DNA from: Nanohaloarchaea archaeon B1-Br10_U2g19
Lineage (GTDB): Archaea; Nanohalarchaeota; Nanosalinia; Nanosalinales; Nanosalinaceae
DNA: 62,055 nt
Assembly (NCBI GenBank): GCA_001563905.1
Contig: LKMO01000003.1
Coordinates: forward strand, 1 to 62,055
Direction of reading: 5' to 3'
Below, one piece after another: positions 1-8,371 of the stretch. The first letter of the stretch is position 1, and the number at the start of each line of letters is the position of its first letter. The position numbers and the translations under genes are program-made. The notes beneath the pieces are model-generated. The model had not been told where the DNA came from and did no database searches. It saw nothing but the letters and a program-made list of their open reading frames with translations.

Positions 1-2
1 CA

Positions 3-635
3 TACCTAGTAAACCTAGGAACACCTAAAGACGACCTGTTCAAAAAATCCTTGAACTGTCTACAGAAAGAGCTTGATGCAGCAGAACAGCTCGGAGTAGA
101 ATACGTAGTATTCCATCCAGGAGCACATACAGGCTCAGGAAGAAAAAACGGTATAGAAAGGATAGCAGAAGGAATCGATGAACTGGACATACCTGAAAAC
201 GTTACACTCCTACTCGAAAACACAGCAGGTAAAGGAACAACATTAGGCAAAAGCTTCGGAGAGCTCCGACAGATGATAGAACAAGCTGAAACCTCTGAAG
301 ACAAAGTCGGTGTATGTATCGATACCTGTCACGCACACGCAGCAGGCTACGAACTAAGAGAGGAAGAAGGCTTCCAAGACTTCCTACAAGAAATAAAAGA
401 AGATCTAGGACTTGAAAAAGTAAAAGTCTTCCACTTAAACGATTCAAAAGATGAGAGAGGAAGCGAAAAAGACAACCACGAACATATAGGAGAAGGCAAT
501 ATCGGAGAGAAAGGCTTCAGCAACATCGTGAACTGCGAACTGTTTGAAGAGCTGCCTATGGTTTTGGAAACACCGAACACAGATGAAAAAGGGTACAAAG
601 AAAATATAGAGAAGATAAGAGAGCTGAAAAACTAG
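3..635 (+). CDS. nfo: Endonuclease IV (AP endonuclease), 5'-truncated by the window edge
   Basis: Base-excision repair enzyme that cuts DNA 5' to abasic sites. The frame is open from base 3, so the true start lies outside the window; a TTG at 51 is internal. All metal-site motifs of the second half of the family are visible: VFHPGAH (His), LLLENTAGKG (Glu), CIDTCHAHAAG (Asp, His), VFHLNDSK (His), DNHEHIGEG (Asp, His) and VLETP (Glu). About 211 codons are present, so roughly the first quarter is missing. A T-rich stretch follows the stop codon at 661-705. The family assignment is secure. Confidence 0.95.
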   Translation, partial: YLVNLGTPKDDLFKKSLNCLQKELDAAEQLGVEYVVFHPGAHTGSGRKNGIERIAEGIDELDIPENVTLLLENTAGKGTTLGKSFGELRQMIEQAETSEDKVGVCIDTCHAHAAGYELREEEGFQDFLQEIKEDLGLEKVKVFHLNDSKDERGSEKDNHEHIGEGNIGEKGFSNIVNCELFEELPMVLETPNTDEKGYKENIEKIRELKN

Positions 636-660
636 TAAAAACCTGGAGAGCACTCTTCTA

Positions 661-705
661 AAACTTTTTTCAGTCTTTCAGCCTCTTTTTACTTCTTTTT
701 TACAC
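661..705 (+). terminator. T-rich terminator-like stretch
   Basis: Several runs of five or six T lie just after the endonuclease IV stop codon and before the promoter region of the next gene. Archaeal RNA polymerase commonly terminates at such oligo-T tracts. No strong hairpin is seen. Confidence 0.4.
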
Positions 706-773
706 AGGTACACCTTACTGACAGACCAAGATAATCTACCAAATTAATAAACCAGCCTACATCAACGTTTAAT

Positions 774-1742
774 ATGCCTTCTCACGGCCTCAAAGCAGAC
801 TTAGAGCTTTTAACACTTGTTATCACGGCAGGTATAGCTGCGTACTTATTTACAGATCAAGTAGTTTCAAACGCGCTTTTCACAGGACTGATATCTATAC
901 TGTTTTTCCTTACAGGCCTACAGATAAACTCTAAACTAATGAGAAAAACCGTTCTAAAGAAGAATCAGATACTTCTAGGTCTTGCAACAGTCTTCATATT
1001 TACTCCGGCACTTGCCATAGTTTTCGGAAATATCTTCCCAGGCTTCAAAGAAGTAATACTTGCTATAGGGTTTTCTGCAGCCGCAGTAGGCTCCACGAAA
1101 ATATGGTCGAACATGACTAACTCGGATGGAGAGCTAGCTGCAAAGATAGGTATAATCTCAATTTTCGCGTCAGCAATCTTTGTACCTATATTAATACTGG
1201 TATCTGGACTAGATATAGATCTTGAATTACTATTCAAAAACGCATTGATACCTTTAACAGCACTGTTTTTAGGTGTGGCCACGAGAGGTGTAGGAAACAG
1301 TTTTGTAGAAGATTTGAGACTTCATTTCTCTAAACTTTCGTTCTGGCTTATTGTACTTATCACAGGTATACAGACCCAGATACTTTTAGAGGCAGAAGGC
1401 TTCAGCATACTCTACACGTTTGGTTATGCTGCCCTGATTTTCACAGCTTTCAGTTTCGCCTGTTTCGGTTTAGGCTACTTCACAGGAAGACTCTCTGATC
1501 TATACGAGAAAGAAGCAAGAGCCCTAGGATTTGCCTCAGGATCTAAAAACATTGCAGTAGCCTTTCTGATAGCGCTGCATATAGATGGTTTAGCTGTAGC
1601 CTTAGTAGGACTTTACTACTTTGTAAGACAGATTTCCGGCGTTGTTATAGTAGATTTGATGGTGCACGGCGAGTTTAGAACTTTAAAACGGATACTGTTA
1701 AAAGGCTCATCGCCACTTAGTAAATTTAGAGTAAATACATAA
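774..1742 (+). CDS. Bile acid:sodium symporter (BASS/SBF)-like membrane transporter
   Basis: A 322-residue integral membrane protein with about nine or ten hydrophobic segments. The N-terminal GLQIN segment with its following basic loop, the central GFSAAAVGST segment and the late GFASGSKNIAVAF segment resemble the two crossed discontinuous helices of the BASS fold, which bind sodium and an organic anion. The substrate cannot be told. No Shine-Dalgarno sequence precedes the ATG; an AT-rich TATA-like stretch lies about 30 bases upstream. Other secondary transporters of similar fold, such as ACR3-like proteins, are possible. Confidence 0.7.
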   Translation: MPSHGLKADLELLTLVITAGIAAYLFTDQVVSNALFTGLISILFFLTGLQINSKLMRKTVLKKNQILLGLATVFIFTPALAIVFGNIFPGFKEVILAIGFSAAAVGSTKIWSNMTNSDGELAAKIGIISIFASAIFVPILILVSGLDIDLELLFKNALIPLTALFLGVATRGVGNSFVEDLRLHFSKLSFWLIVLITGIQTQILLEAEGFSILYTFGYAALIFTAFSFACFGLGYFTGRLSDLYEKEARALGFASGSKNIAVAFLIALHIDGLAVALVGLYYFVRQISGVVIVDLMVHGEFRTLKRILLKGSSPLSKFRVNT

Positions 1743-1771
1743 CTAACTTCTAAACAGAGGTTCTAATTTTA

Positions 1772-2275
1772 ATGTCAGAAATACACGATAATCAAAGAGT
1801 AGGCGTCTATGTAGACGTCCAAAATATGTACTATAGTGCAAAAAACCTATACAGTTCTAAAATAGACTTTGACAAGCTTTTAGACGCAGCTGTAATGAAC
1901 AGAGATCTTATAAGAGCATCAGCATACGTAATAAAAGCCGATACGCCAGATGAAGAAAACTTCTTCGAAGCATTAAGACGCATGGGCTATGAAGTCAAGA
2001 CAAAAGAACTAAAAGAATTCTATGGAGGACAGAAGAAAGGTGACTGGGATCTAGGAATGACTGTAGATATGATACAGCAAGCCAAAAAACTAGATACTAT
2101 AATCCTTGTAACTGGAGACGGAGACTTCGCAGTACTTGTAGACCATCTCAAATCAATGGGATGTAGAGTAGAAGTCATGAGCTTCGGAAAGTCATCTGCC
2201 AAAGAGATCAGAGAAGCATGTGACAACTTTATCGACATGGACGAAAACCCTAACAAGTTCCTAGTTGATAGGTAA
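1772..2275 (+). CDS. NYN domain (LabA/DUF88-like) PIN-fold nuclease
   Basis: A 167-residue single-domain protein of the NYN/DUF88 family, a PIN-like fold thought to act as a metal-dependent RNase. The conserved acidic residues are visible in YVDVQNMYY near the N-terminus, DWDLGMTVD mid-protein and TGDGDFAVL near residue 110. The gene ends five bases before the start of the CBS-domain gene, so the two are probably cotranscribed. The RNA substrate is unknown. Confidence 0.85.
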   Translation: MSEIHDNQRVGVYVDVQNMYYSAKNLYSSKIDFDKLLDAAVMNRDLIRASAYVIKADTPDEENFFEALRRMGYEVKTKELKEFYGGQKKGDWDLGMTVDMIQQAKKLDTIILVTGDGDFAVLVDHLKSMGCRVEVMSFGKSSAKEIREACDNFIDMDENPNKFLVDR

Positions 2276-2280
2276 AAAAA

Positions 2281-3453
2281 ATGAGCTCTCTAAACGAGAT
2301 ATCCGCGACCTCAATCATAAACGAAGATCCTGAAACCGTTACAGAAGATCACAGCCTAACACAGATCAAAAACGTGATGGAGGACAATAATCTGAGAACA
2401 GTTCCTGTACTGGATAACGAAGAAAACCTTGTAGGAGCAGTAAGCTACAGAGATCTTATCAGATTTATCCAGTTCAATCCTGAACAGACAAAGATAAAGA
2501 AGGTAATGCATCAGCCACCAAAGTTCAAAGAAGATGCTAGTATAGTTGAACTTGCCGAGCTTAGAATCAACTCAGGTAAGAAAATGCTTGTGAACACTGC
2601 AGGAAAAAAGCTTAAAGGCGTAGTAACTGATCAAGAGTTCCTACAAGCGTTCCAAGAAGCAGATGAACTAGAAAAGATAAATACTGATGATTTAGATATA
2701 GAGAATCTTGTAACAGTCTTCGAACAAGACTCGTTAGAAGAAGCAAGACATAAGATGCTTGACGAAAACATTTCACGGCTCCCTGTACTTGATAAAAACG
2801 GGAAGCTGACAGGAATACTCCGAAGTACAGAGATTCTGGGTACTATGGTCAAACGTGAAAGAATTAATACCGGAGGTAGAAGCGGAGACCGTACCGGAAA
2901 CGAAATAAAAGTTGCTGGCGGTGTTGAAAAAGAAAAGATGTCAGAGATCCCGGTAGAAGAACTTATGGAAAGAAACTTTTTGACATCACAAGAACATTTC
3001 ACAGCTAAAAAAGCCTCTAAAAAGATGATAGAGAACGAGAAAGACGAGATGGTCTTTGTCGAAAACAAGTATCCGAAGTCGATTATCGCTGTAAAAGACA
3101 TTATCGACTACGTCTCAGGTTTCGCACCAGGACAGACAATCTTGGTCAGTCTCACCGGGATAGAGGTTGACGAAGAGAAAGCTGCAGTTCATAACAAGAT
3201 AAGAACTCAGTTACAAGGATCTATTGGAAGAAAGATTAAGAGACCTAGAGAGCTACGTATGAGATTCAAGAAGAAAGATCAGGACGGTAAAAAACACCGT
3301 TATGAATTAGATACAAGACTTGACTGCGAGTACGGGCTTATCAGTATAAACGAGGAAGGCTGGGATATGCTAGACACAGTTGATAGATCGCTTGATCAGC
3401 TGAACAAGGTCTTGAGAAAGAAAAAAGAAAAGAAATCTGAACACAGGGCTTAA
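2281..3453 (+). CDS. Four-CBS-domain protein with a C-terminal HPF/RaiA-like domain
   Basis: A 390-residue protein with tandem CBS motifs (about residues 1-125 and 130-280), seen as repeated LRTVPVLD, SRLPVLD and LVGAVSYRDL-type strands. CBS pairs usually bind adenine nucleotides. The last ~100 residues (from GIEVDEEKAAV) form a basic beta-alpha domain ending in a long helix rich in Lys, resembling ribosome-associated hibernation factors of the HPF/RaiA type; this part is inference from pattern. If correct, the protein could link nucleotide state to ribosome inactivation. It follows the NYN nuclease by five bases and overlaps the converging downstream gene by four bases. Confidence 0.7.
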   Translation: MSSLNEISATSIINEDPETVTEDHSLTQIKNVMEDNNLRTVPVLDNEENLVGAVSYRDLIRFIQFNPEQTKIKKVMHQPPKFKEDASIVELAELRINSGKKMLVNTAGKKLKGVVTDQEFLQAFQEADELEKINTDDLDIENLVTVFEQDSLEEARHKMLDENISRLPVLDKNGKLTGILRSTEILGTMVKRERINTGGRSGDRTGNEIKVAGGVEKEKMSEIPVEELMERNFLTSQEHFTAKKASKKMIENEKDEMVFVENKYPKSIIAVKDIIDYVSGFAPGQTILVSLTGIEVDEEKAAVHNKIRTQLQGSIGRKIKRPRELRMRFKKKDQDGKKHRYELDTRLDCEYGLISINEEGWDMLDTVDRSLDQLNKVLRKKKEKKSEHRA

Positions 3454-3809
3454 CCGCCCAACTCTTCATTCTCCATTTTCTCCAACTTTTTATCTTGTGA
3501 TACGCCGTAAGACGATGCTATACTTTCGAACGCCATCGCTGCATAGATCAGATAGATGAACACGAAAGCCAGTATTATGTACATAGGGAATCTGGCGATT
3601 GATGAACCAGCTAGCATTGTGTTGTACAGCATCAAGTAGGATACGTAGAGTAAGAGCACTGCTATAGCCATTAAGAACCTTCTTGAGAATTCGTGTATCT
3701 TCTCGTCTTGAATATCTTTCAACGTTGTGTATACGATGAAGAACGTTATTGTTCCAATGGCTAATGTTCCTGCCGTGTTTACGGCTAGGACGAGTTCTTC
3801 AACACTCAT
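3450..3809 (-). CDS. Small three-helix membrane protein, unknown function
   Basis: 119 residues with three clear hydrophobic segments (about 9-28, 45-65 and 72-95) and an acidic C-terminal tail. No family is recognised. Its stop codon overlaps that of the convergent CBS-domain gene through a shared TTAA. Confidence 0.75.
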   Translation of the reverse strand: MSVEELVLAVNTAGTLAIGTITFFIVYTTLKDIQDEKIHEFSRRFLMAIAVLLLYVSYLMLYNTMLAGSSIARFPMYIILAFVFIYLIYAAMAFESIASSYGVSQDKKLEKMENEELGG

Positions 3810-3841
3810 AGACCCAATTTAATAAACCTTTTTTAAATAGA

Positions 3842-4990
3842 TTATTTACTGGTCTCAAGACTTATAATCTCGACTTCAAACTCTCCATCCACTTTATTTT
3901 CAAACTCTGTAGAGTTAACGTCTTCAGAAACATATATAACTGCTTTATTGTCTTCAAAATTAGTTTCAACCAATTTTAAACCGAAATATTCTTCTGCTTC
4001 CGACACCAGATCTTCTTCACTATACCGGTCTATATCGTATGCTGTGAAGAGAATAAGTAGACAGAAAACATTAAGAACCACTGGCACAAGATACCTTATT
4101 TTGTGAGCCTGTCTCTGTTTATAGTATGTTGAAAGTTCAAAATTGAGAGCCCAGAATGTTGCAAAACTTGCCAAAATTACTGCCGACATGTTCATAAACG
4201 CAACAGTCAAAGAATTGAGAACTATAACAAAATCTAAGAGCCTTAAACCTATACCTACAGAGGCTAAAGGAGGTATTAATGCAATTGCTACTGCAACTCC
4301 TGCAATCTGGTCTCTTAATCCTGTAACAAATGTCAGTGCTGCCGCCACTCCTACGAATAGTGACAGAAGAATGCTGTACATGGTTGCGGAAGTGATTAAG
4401 TATATCAGTTCGTTCGGCTGGATACTGAAAGGTAAAAGCGCTACTGTTGCTGCAGAAACCGATATTAATGCGCTTAGTAAACCAGTTTTTAACGCTTTCA
4501 TCATCAAACTTTTATCTCCTACATTCAATGATAATGCGCCTGAAACAAAAGGCGCTAGTATAGGCGAGAGCATCATTGCGCCGATAACAACTATTATATT
4601 ATTTGAAACAAGACCATAAGCTGCTATAACTGCAGATATACCTATTAAAGCCCATTCCGCAATATTGAATGTTGCAGACTCTTTAGCCTTACTATAAACT
4701 TCTTCATGGGATAGCATCGTACCTGAACCTTCGGTAGCCCTACCTTTCTTTATGAGTGATTCTTGCTTCAGAACACTTATAGACAAATCTCCGGACTCTA
4801 TATCCTTTAAACTCTTTAACTGGTCAGTAAGCTCGTCTATCTGTTCAGATTTAACTGTTAAAGTAAACTGTGCTATATTTTTATCGTTTTTCTCAGCATC
4901 AGATACCGAGATTTCTGAAGAATAATCTTCTAGAATCTCTTGAACAGTCTCTTTTGTTTCTAGAGGTACAGATATCTGTAACTGTTTCAC
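3842..4990 (-). CDS. DUF389 / TIGR00341 family membrane protein
   Basis: 382 residues. The first ~75 form a soluble alpha/beta domain resembling an ACT or ferredoxin-like fold, followed by a hydrophobic core of about eight helices with the family hallmark IGAMMLSPILAPFV around residue 140 and a second copy-like segment (ALIPPLASVG). A short soluble tail follows. DUF389 proteins are widespread in haloarchaea and their transport role is not established. It reads in the same direction as the PIN-ATPase gene, 32 bases downstream of it. Confidence 0.9.
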   Translation of the reverse strand: MKQLQISVPLETKETVQEILEDYSSEISVSDAEKNDKNIAQFTLTVKSEQIDELTDQLKSLKDIESGDLSISVLKQESLIKKGRATEGSGTMLSHEEVYSKAKESATFNIAEWALIGISAVIAAYGLVSNNIIVVIGAMMLSPILAPFVSGALSLNVGDKSLMMKALKTGLLSALISVSAATVALLPFSIQPNELIYLITSATMYSILLSLFVGVAAALTFVTGLRDQIAGVAVAIALIPPLASVGIGLRLLDFVIVLNSLTVAFMNMSAVILASFATFWALNFELSTYYKQRQAHKIRYLVPVVLNVFCLLILFTAYDIDRYSEEDLVSEAEEYFGLKLVETNFEDNKAVIYVSEDVNSTEFENKVDGEFEVEIISLETSK

Positions 4991-5022
4991 AAGAATACTT
5001 TTCGCTGTCTTTGGTTAAAAAG

Positions 5023-6846
5023 TTAGATTCTGATATCTAGTTTTCCAGACTGGCAGGATCCTAGTATCTGTCCTGCAAGATCTGATTCTTTAGTTAGAGC
5101 TATTTCTCCGTTTTTGCCTACAGTGGCTGTGAAAAGAAAGTTGTCACCGTTGTATACGTCTACTTCGTCTCCTGCGTTTTCTGAGCCGACATCTATTACT
5201 AAGGAGTTTCCTCTTTCTTCTATCTGGTACTGTATACCGCTTTTCATCGTTCTTTTCCGTGGTTCTACAGTTATATCGAGTCCGAGCTCTTCTTCTAGAC
5301 GGTCTATGTTTTCTCCGCCTTGGCCTATTATATGGGAGATATCGTCTTCGTCTACCATCAGTCTGATATGGTCGTTGGAGATAAACTCTATCTCAGGGTT
5401 GCTGACCTTGCCGCTTAGCTCGTGTTCAAGTTGTTTTCTTGCGTATTTCTCGGCACCTGATTCTTCTGTGTTGCCGTCCACCGGTATTACTACTGTTTCC
5501 TCTCCGTAGGTATAGATCTCGTAGACTGGTTTATCGTTTTCCAGTTCAGATATCTGTACAACTGGTCTTGCTAGGTCTTCTTCAGTCATTCCGTGAGGTA
5601 CTTTAACAGTTAACTCAAGCTTGTAGACGTCTGCTACATCTGCGTTCCTGATATGGATAACTGTGTCAACGATCTGCGGTATCATTCCTAGCTCTACTCT
5701 ACCGATTAAACGTTGTACGGCGTCAACTGCTTCGGATGCGTGTACAACTCCTACCATTCCTACTCCGGCCATACGCATATCAGAGTAGACTTTGAAGTCA
5801 GAAGTCTTTCTAACCTCGTCGTAAACCGTGTAGTCCGGTCTTACAAGTAGTAGGAAGTCTCCGGTACTCTCCATCTCTCCATCAAGCTCAGAGTACTGTG
5901 TTATATCGGAGCCTACATCAAGATCTCTTGGTTTTTCCATCGTCTTCATTATCTTGCCTTGTTTCTCGTAATGTTCGGCTAAAGCCTGGGCAAAAGTGGA
6001 TTTTCCGTGGCCTGGTGCTCCTGCAATCAGGATTCCTTCAGCCTTCTGGTTAAGTCTTTCCAGAAGCTTTTCTGACAGGTTGTAGTCTTCTAAACTTACT
6101 TTGGAGACAGGTCTTACTGCTGTTATCTCTGGTGCTTCTGAGAAAGGTGGTCGGGCCATAGCAATTCTGTAAGGACCGATCTGTACTACTGTGGCGCCTT
6201 CACCTTCCATCTCTACTAATCCTTCGTCCGACATCTCAGCTGTTTCAATAGTTTCGTGTATTAACTGGTTTATTTCGTCTTTAGTAAGTGGTACGTCTCC
6301 TATATCTTCGAGTTCGAACTGGCCGGGCATACCTCTCTTGGCTTTTGGTACCGAGCCTTGTTTGAGGTGTATGCTCATGGTTTCATCGTCAAAGTATTTT
6401 TCAAGTGAGAACTTTTCTACACGTTCTTTTTCGAACAGGTTGACGTCTATTCCTTTGGCTTCAGCTATCTTTGCCTGTACTATGTCTCCGGTGTACAGTG
6501 TTCCTTCCTCTTCCTCAGCTATATCACGGATTAATGCGTCGATTCTTCCGCTTGAAGCCATTTTGATCTCTTCATCTGTTGGTCTGCGTCCTGTGAACTT
6601 TACTTTGAAACCTTTCTCTTCTCCTAGTTCACGTATATTTTTGATCTCTTCTATTCCGGCGTATCCTATTTCTAGGCCTTTGTTTGCCTGATTTTCAACT
6701 TCATCCACGACGAACTCTGGTATTATGATGTCTCCGTCTATTTCACCTTCCTCTGCTAGTTCTGAAAGCTTTCCGTCTATAAGGATCGAAGTGTCAGGAA
6801 TGATTTTCTTTGTCATATAATATTTAGTTTTAACGCCAATTTTCAT
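5023..6846 (-). CDS. PIN domain - ATPase - KH protein (PINA-like)
   Basis: 607 residues with three parts: an N-terminal PIN domain (IIPDTSILIDG, acidic residues through TGDIVQA), a VirB11/PilT-type ATPase (Walker A GAPGHGKST near 277, Walker B-like LLLVRPDYTVYDEVR) and a C-terminal KH/R3H-type nucleic-acid binding region (IIGQGGENIDRLEE). Archaeal homologs such as SisPINA form hexamers and promote Holliday-junction branch migration; that role is known for the family and inferred here. The first ATG is used, but the ATG ten codons later (6816), directly before the PIN strand, is equally plausible. It lies 19 bases after an unrecognised gene in the same direction. Confidence 0.9.
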   Translation of the reverse strand: MKIGVKTKYYMTKKIIPDTSILIDGKLSELAEEGEIDGDIIIPEFVVDEVENQANKGLEIGYAGIEEIKNIRELGEEKGFKVKFTGRRPTDEEIKMASSGRIDALIRDIAEEEEGTLYTGDIVQAKIAEAKGIDVNLFEKERVEKFSLEKYFDDETMSIHLKQGSVPKAKRGMPGQFELEDIGDVPLTKDEINQLIHETIETAEMSDEGLVEMEGEGATVVQIGPYRIAMARPPFSEAPEITAVRPVSKVSLEDYNLSEKLLERLNQKAEGILIAGAPGHGKSTFAQALAEHYEKQGKIMKTMEKPRDLDVGSDITQYSELDGEMESTGDFLLLVRPDYTVYDEVRKTSDFKVYSDMRMAGVGMVGVVHASEAVDAVQRLIGRVELGMIPQIVDTVIHIRNADVADVYKLELTVKVPHGMTEEDLARPVVQISELENDKPVYEIYTYGEETVVIPVDGNTEESGAEKYARKQLEHELSGKVSNPEIEFISNDHIRLMVDEDDISHIIGQGGENIDRLEEELGLDITVEPRKRTMKSGIQYQIEERGNSLVIDVGSENAGDEVDVYNGDNFLFTATVGKNGEIALTKESDLAGQILGSCQSGKLDIRI

Positions 6847-6865
6847 AAGCGGTTGGTCTCAGATT

Positions 6866-7678
6866 TTATAGGCCTAGCTCATCAAGTTTTACCCTGCGGT
6901 AGAGTGCTTCCCCATCGTAGTTTAATTCATCTCCTTCTAACAAGCCGTTTAAACCTTGTTCGTATGTTTCTTGGTTCTCCTCCAGAACTCCTTCCCCTTG
7001 TTGGAGCTGGTAAAGCTGTTCGACCGACTGGCCTATAGGAGCCTCTTCACTGTATAAAACCGAGGTGATTTCGTAGAACTCGTCCTCTGCATTGTATCCT
7101 CTGACCCAGTTTCTTTCCGCTCTGTCTCTATCTCTCAGAAAATGGTGTATGCTGGTATCGGTGTCGGTGGTTGTGTTTATGAATTTGGCTACTTCCGGAT
7201 CCCTTAGGTCTTCTGTTATTTTTTTGTACCGTTCTTCGTTTGAGAGGTAATCTTGGAATCCTTTCCAGTTCTGGTAAATGTTTTTTCCGGTATCTGACAG
7301 TTTTATAACGCCTTTCTGCGACTCTACAAGGTTGTGGTTTTCTGCTAGAGATGTGAGTGCGGGCAAATGTGTTTTGTAGTCGTCTTCGTTTATTGCACCG
7401 TAATTTTCTATATGATCTATTAGTTCGAATCCTCCAAAGTTGAAAAGAACGTCATAACGTGATTCTAGTATCTGTGCGTTTACAGGGTCGATAGGTTTTC
7501 CAGTTTCAACTGTTTTTTCGGTTTCTTCAGGCTCAAAAGTTATATTATCGGGTATGTTGGAGGTTGTCTCGGTTCCGTTTTCTCTTTTTATGTTTTCTGT
7601 TGACTCTAAAGTGTTTTCAACCTGATTTAGTTGTTTTCTCTGTCTTAATTTTTCAGCGTCTGTAGCTCTACCAACCAT
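6866..7678 (-). CDS. Hypothetical acidic protein with possible winged-helix core
   Basis: 270 residues, not recognised. The first ~65 residues are low-complexity and polar (Thr/Glu-rich) and probably disordered. Residues ~75-140 (NFGGFELIDHIENYG ... VIKLSDTGKNIY) have the helix and wing rhythm of a winged-helix domain. The rest is helical. It is the upstream partner of the PIN-ATPase gene, with 19 bases between them. Confidence 0.7.
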   Translation of the reverse strand: MVGRATDAEKLRQRKQLNQVENTLESTENIKRENGTETTSNIPDNITFEPEETEKTVETGKPIDPVNAQILESRYDVLFNFGGFELIDHIENYGAINEDDYKTHLPALTSLAENHNLVESQKGVIKLSDTGKNIYQNWKGFQDYLSNEERYKKITEDLRDPEVAKFINTTTDTDTSIHHFLRDRDRAERNWVRGYNAEDEFYEITSVLYSEEAPIGQSVEQLYQLQQGEGVLEENQETYEQGLNGLLEGDELNYDGEALYRRVKLDELGL

Positions 7679-7768
7679 ATAATCAAGTAGTTATAACATG
7701 AGATATATTAACTTTCGGGTGTTTTGTTACTGTTTAATGAATATTCTTCTATTTCCAACACGGCAGAG

Positions 7769-7779
7769 TTTATAATAAG
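7769..7779 (+). promoter_or_regulatory. TATA box of the nrdR-nrdJ unit
   Basis: The sequence TTTATAATAAG lies about 110 bases before the nrdR start codon. Transcription is expected to begin near 7797-7803, just before the first NrdR-box-like site, so bound NrdR would block initiation or escape. Confidence 0.6.
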
Positions 7780-7806
7780 TCGGTGTCTATATTGAGGTAA
7801 AGCCAA

Positions 7807-7822
7807 ACACTACATGTTGTGG
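7807..7822 (+). promoter_or_regulatory. NrdR-box-like operator 1
   Basis: ACACTACATGTTGTGG fits the bacterial NrdR box (ACACWAYATVTWGTGT pattern) at 14 of 16 positions. It lies at the expected transcription start of the gene for NrdR itself. Confidence 0.65.
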
Positions 7823-7840
7823 GGGAGGGGGATTGGTTCT

Positions 7841-7856
7841 CCACAACATCTAGTAT
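7841..7856 (+). promoter_or_regulatory. NrdR-box-like operator 2
   Basis: CCACAACATCTAGTAT matches the NrdR box at about 14 of 16 positions and starts 34 bases after site 1, close to three helical turns, as is usual for paired NrdR boxes. Nine bases of it (7841-7849) are also the exact inverted complement of 7814-7822, so the leader RNA could form a hairpin. Confidence 0.6.
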
Positions 7857-7880
7857 TATTGACTAGAGGTAGCTATAGCT

Positions 7881-8321
7881 ATGCAATGTCCATACTGCAG
7901 CAACAACAAAACAAAAGTAATCGACAGCCGGGAAACAGACAAGAAAGTCCGGAGAAGAAGAGAATGCTCAAGCTGCGAAAAACGGTTCACCACATACGAA
8001 ACCGTAGAACGTTTCGACGTCAAAGTAAAGAAAAGAGACGGCGAAACACAGGACTTCAACAAAGAAAAAATACGTGAAGGCATAGCTAAAGCAGTAAAAA
8101 AGACTTCGGTATCAGACCAAGTAGAAGAAATTGTAGAAGAAGTAAAGACCAGTATACTTGGAAAAGATGAAGTAAAAGCCGAAGAAATAGGTGAAGCAGT
8201 TAAAAACTCGTTGAAAAAACGGGACGAAGTAGCCTACATGAGATTTGCCTCAGTCTACGACTCTTTCGAAGACGCAGAAAGTTTCAAACAAGAAGCAGAA
8301 TCTCTTCGAGACTCAAAATAA
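7881..8321 (+). CDS. nrdR: Transcriptional regulator NrdR
   Basis: 146 residues with the full NrdR layout: a zinc ribbon (C3-C6 and C29-C32, with the basic [12 protein letters not shown]-binding stretch) and an ATP-cone domain from about residue 47 ([16 protein letters not shown]). NrdR senses ATP/dATP and represses ribonucleotide reductase genes. GAGGT ten bases before the ATG serves as ribosome binding site. The gene sits directly upstream of nrdJ (50 bases), and two NrdR-box-like sites lie in its own leader, indicating autoregulation of the whole unit. Confidence 0.95.
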   Translation: MQCPYCSNNKTKVIDSRETDKKVRRRRECSSCEKRFTTYETVERFDVKVKKRDGETQDFNKEKIREGIAKAVKKTSVSDQVEEIVEEVKTSILGKDEVKAEEIGEAVKNSLKKRDEVAYMRFASVYDSFEDAESFKQEAESLRDSK

Positions 8322-8371
8322 TACTTTCCAATCTATACTTCGAACGAAAAAACACAAGGTGCAACCAATTA

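Noticed and set aside
6827-6842. TTGGCGTTAAAAC shared by the PIN-ATPase and phosphoesterase start regions, as a common operator
   Set aside because: A shared 13-mer is expected many times by chance in a window of this size, and its distance to the two start codons differs.
7814-7849. Leader hairpin before nrdR as a riboswitch
   Set aside because: The inverted repeat is a by-product of the two palindromic NrdR boxes; no known riboswitch core is seen.
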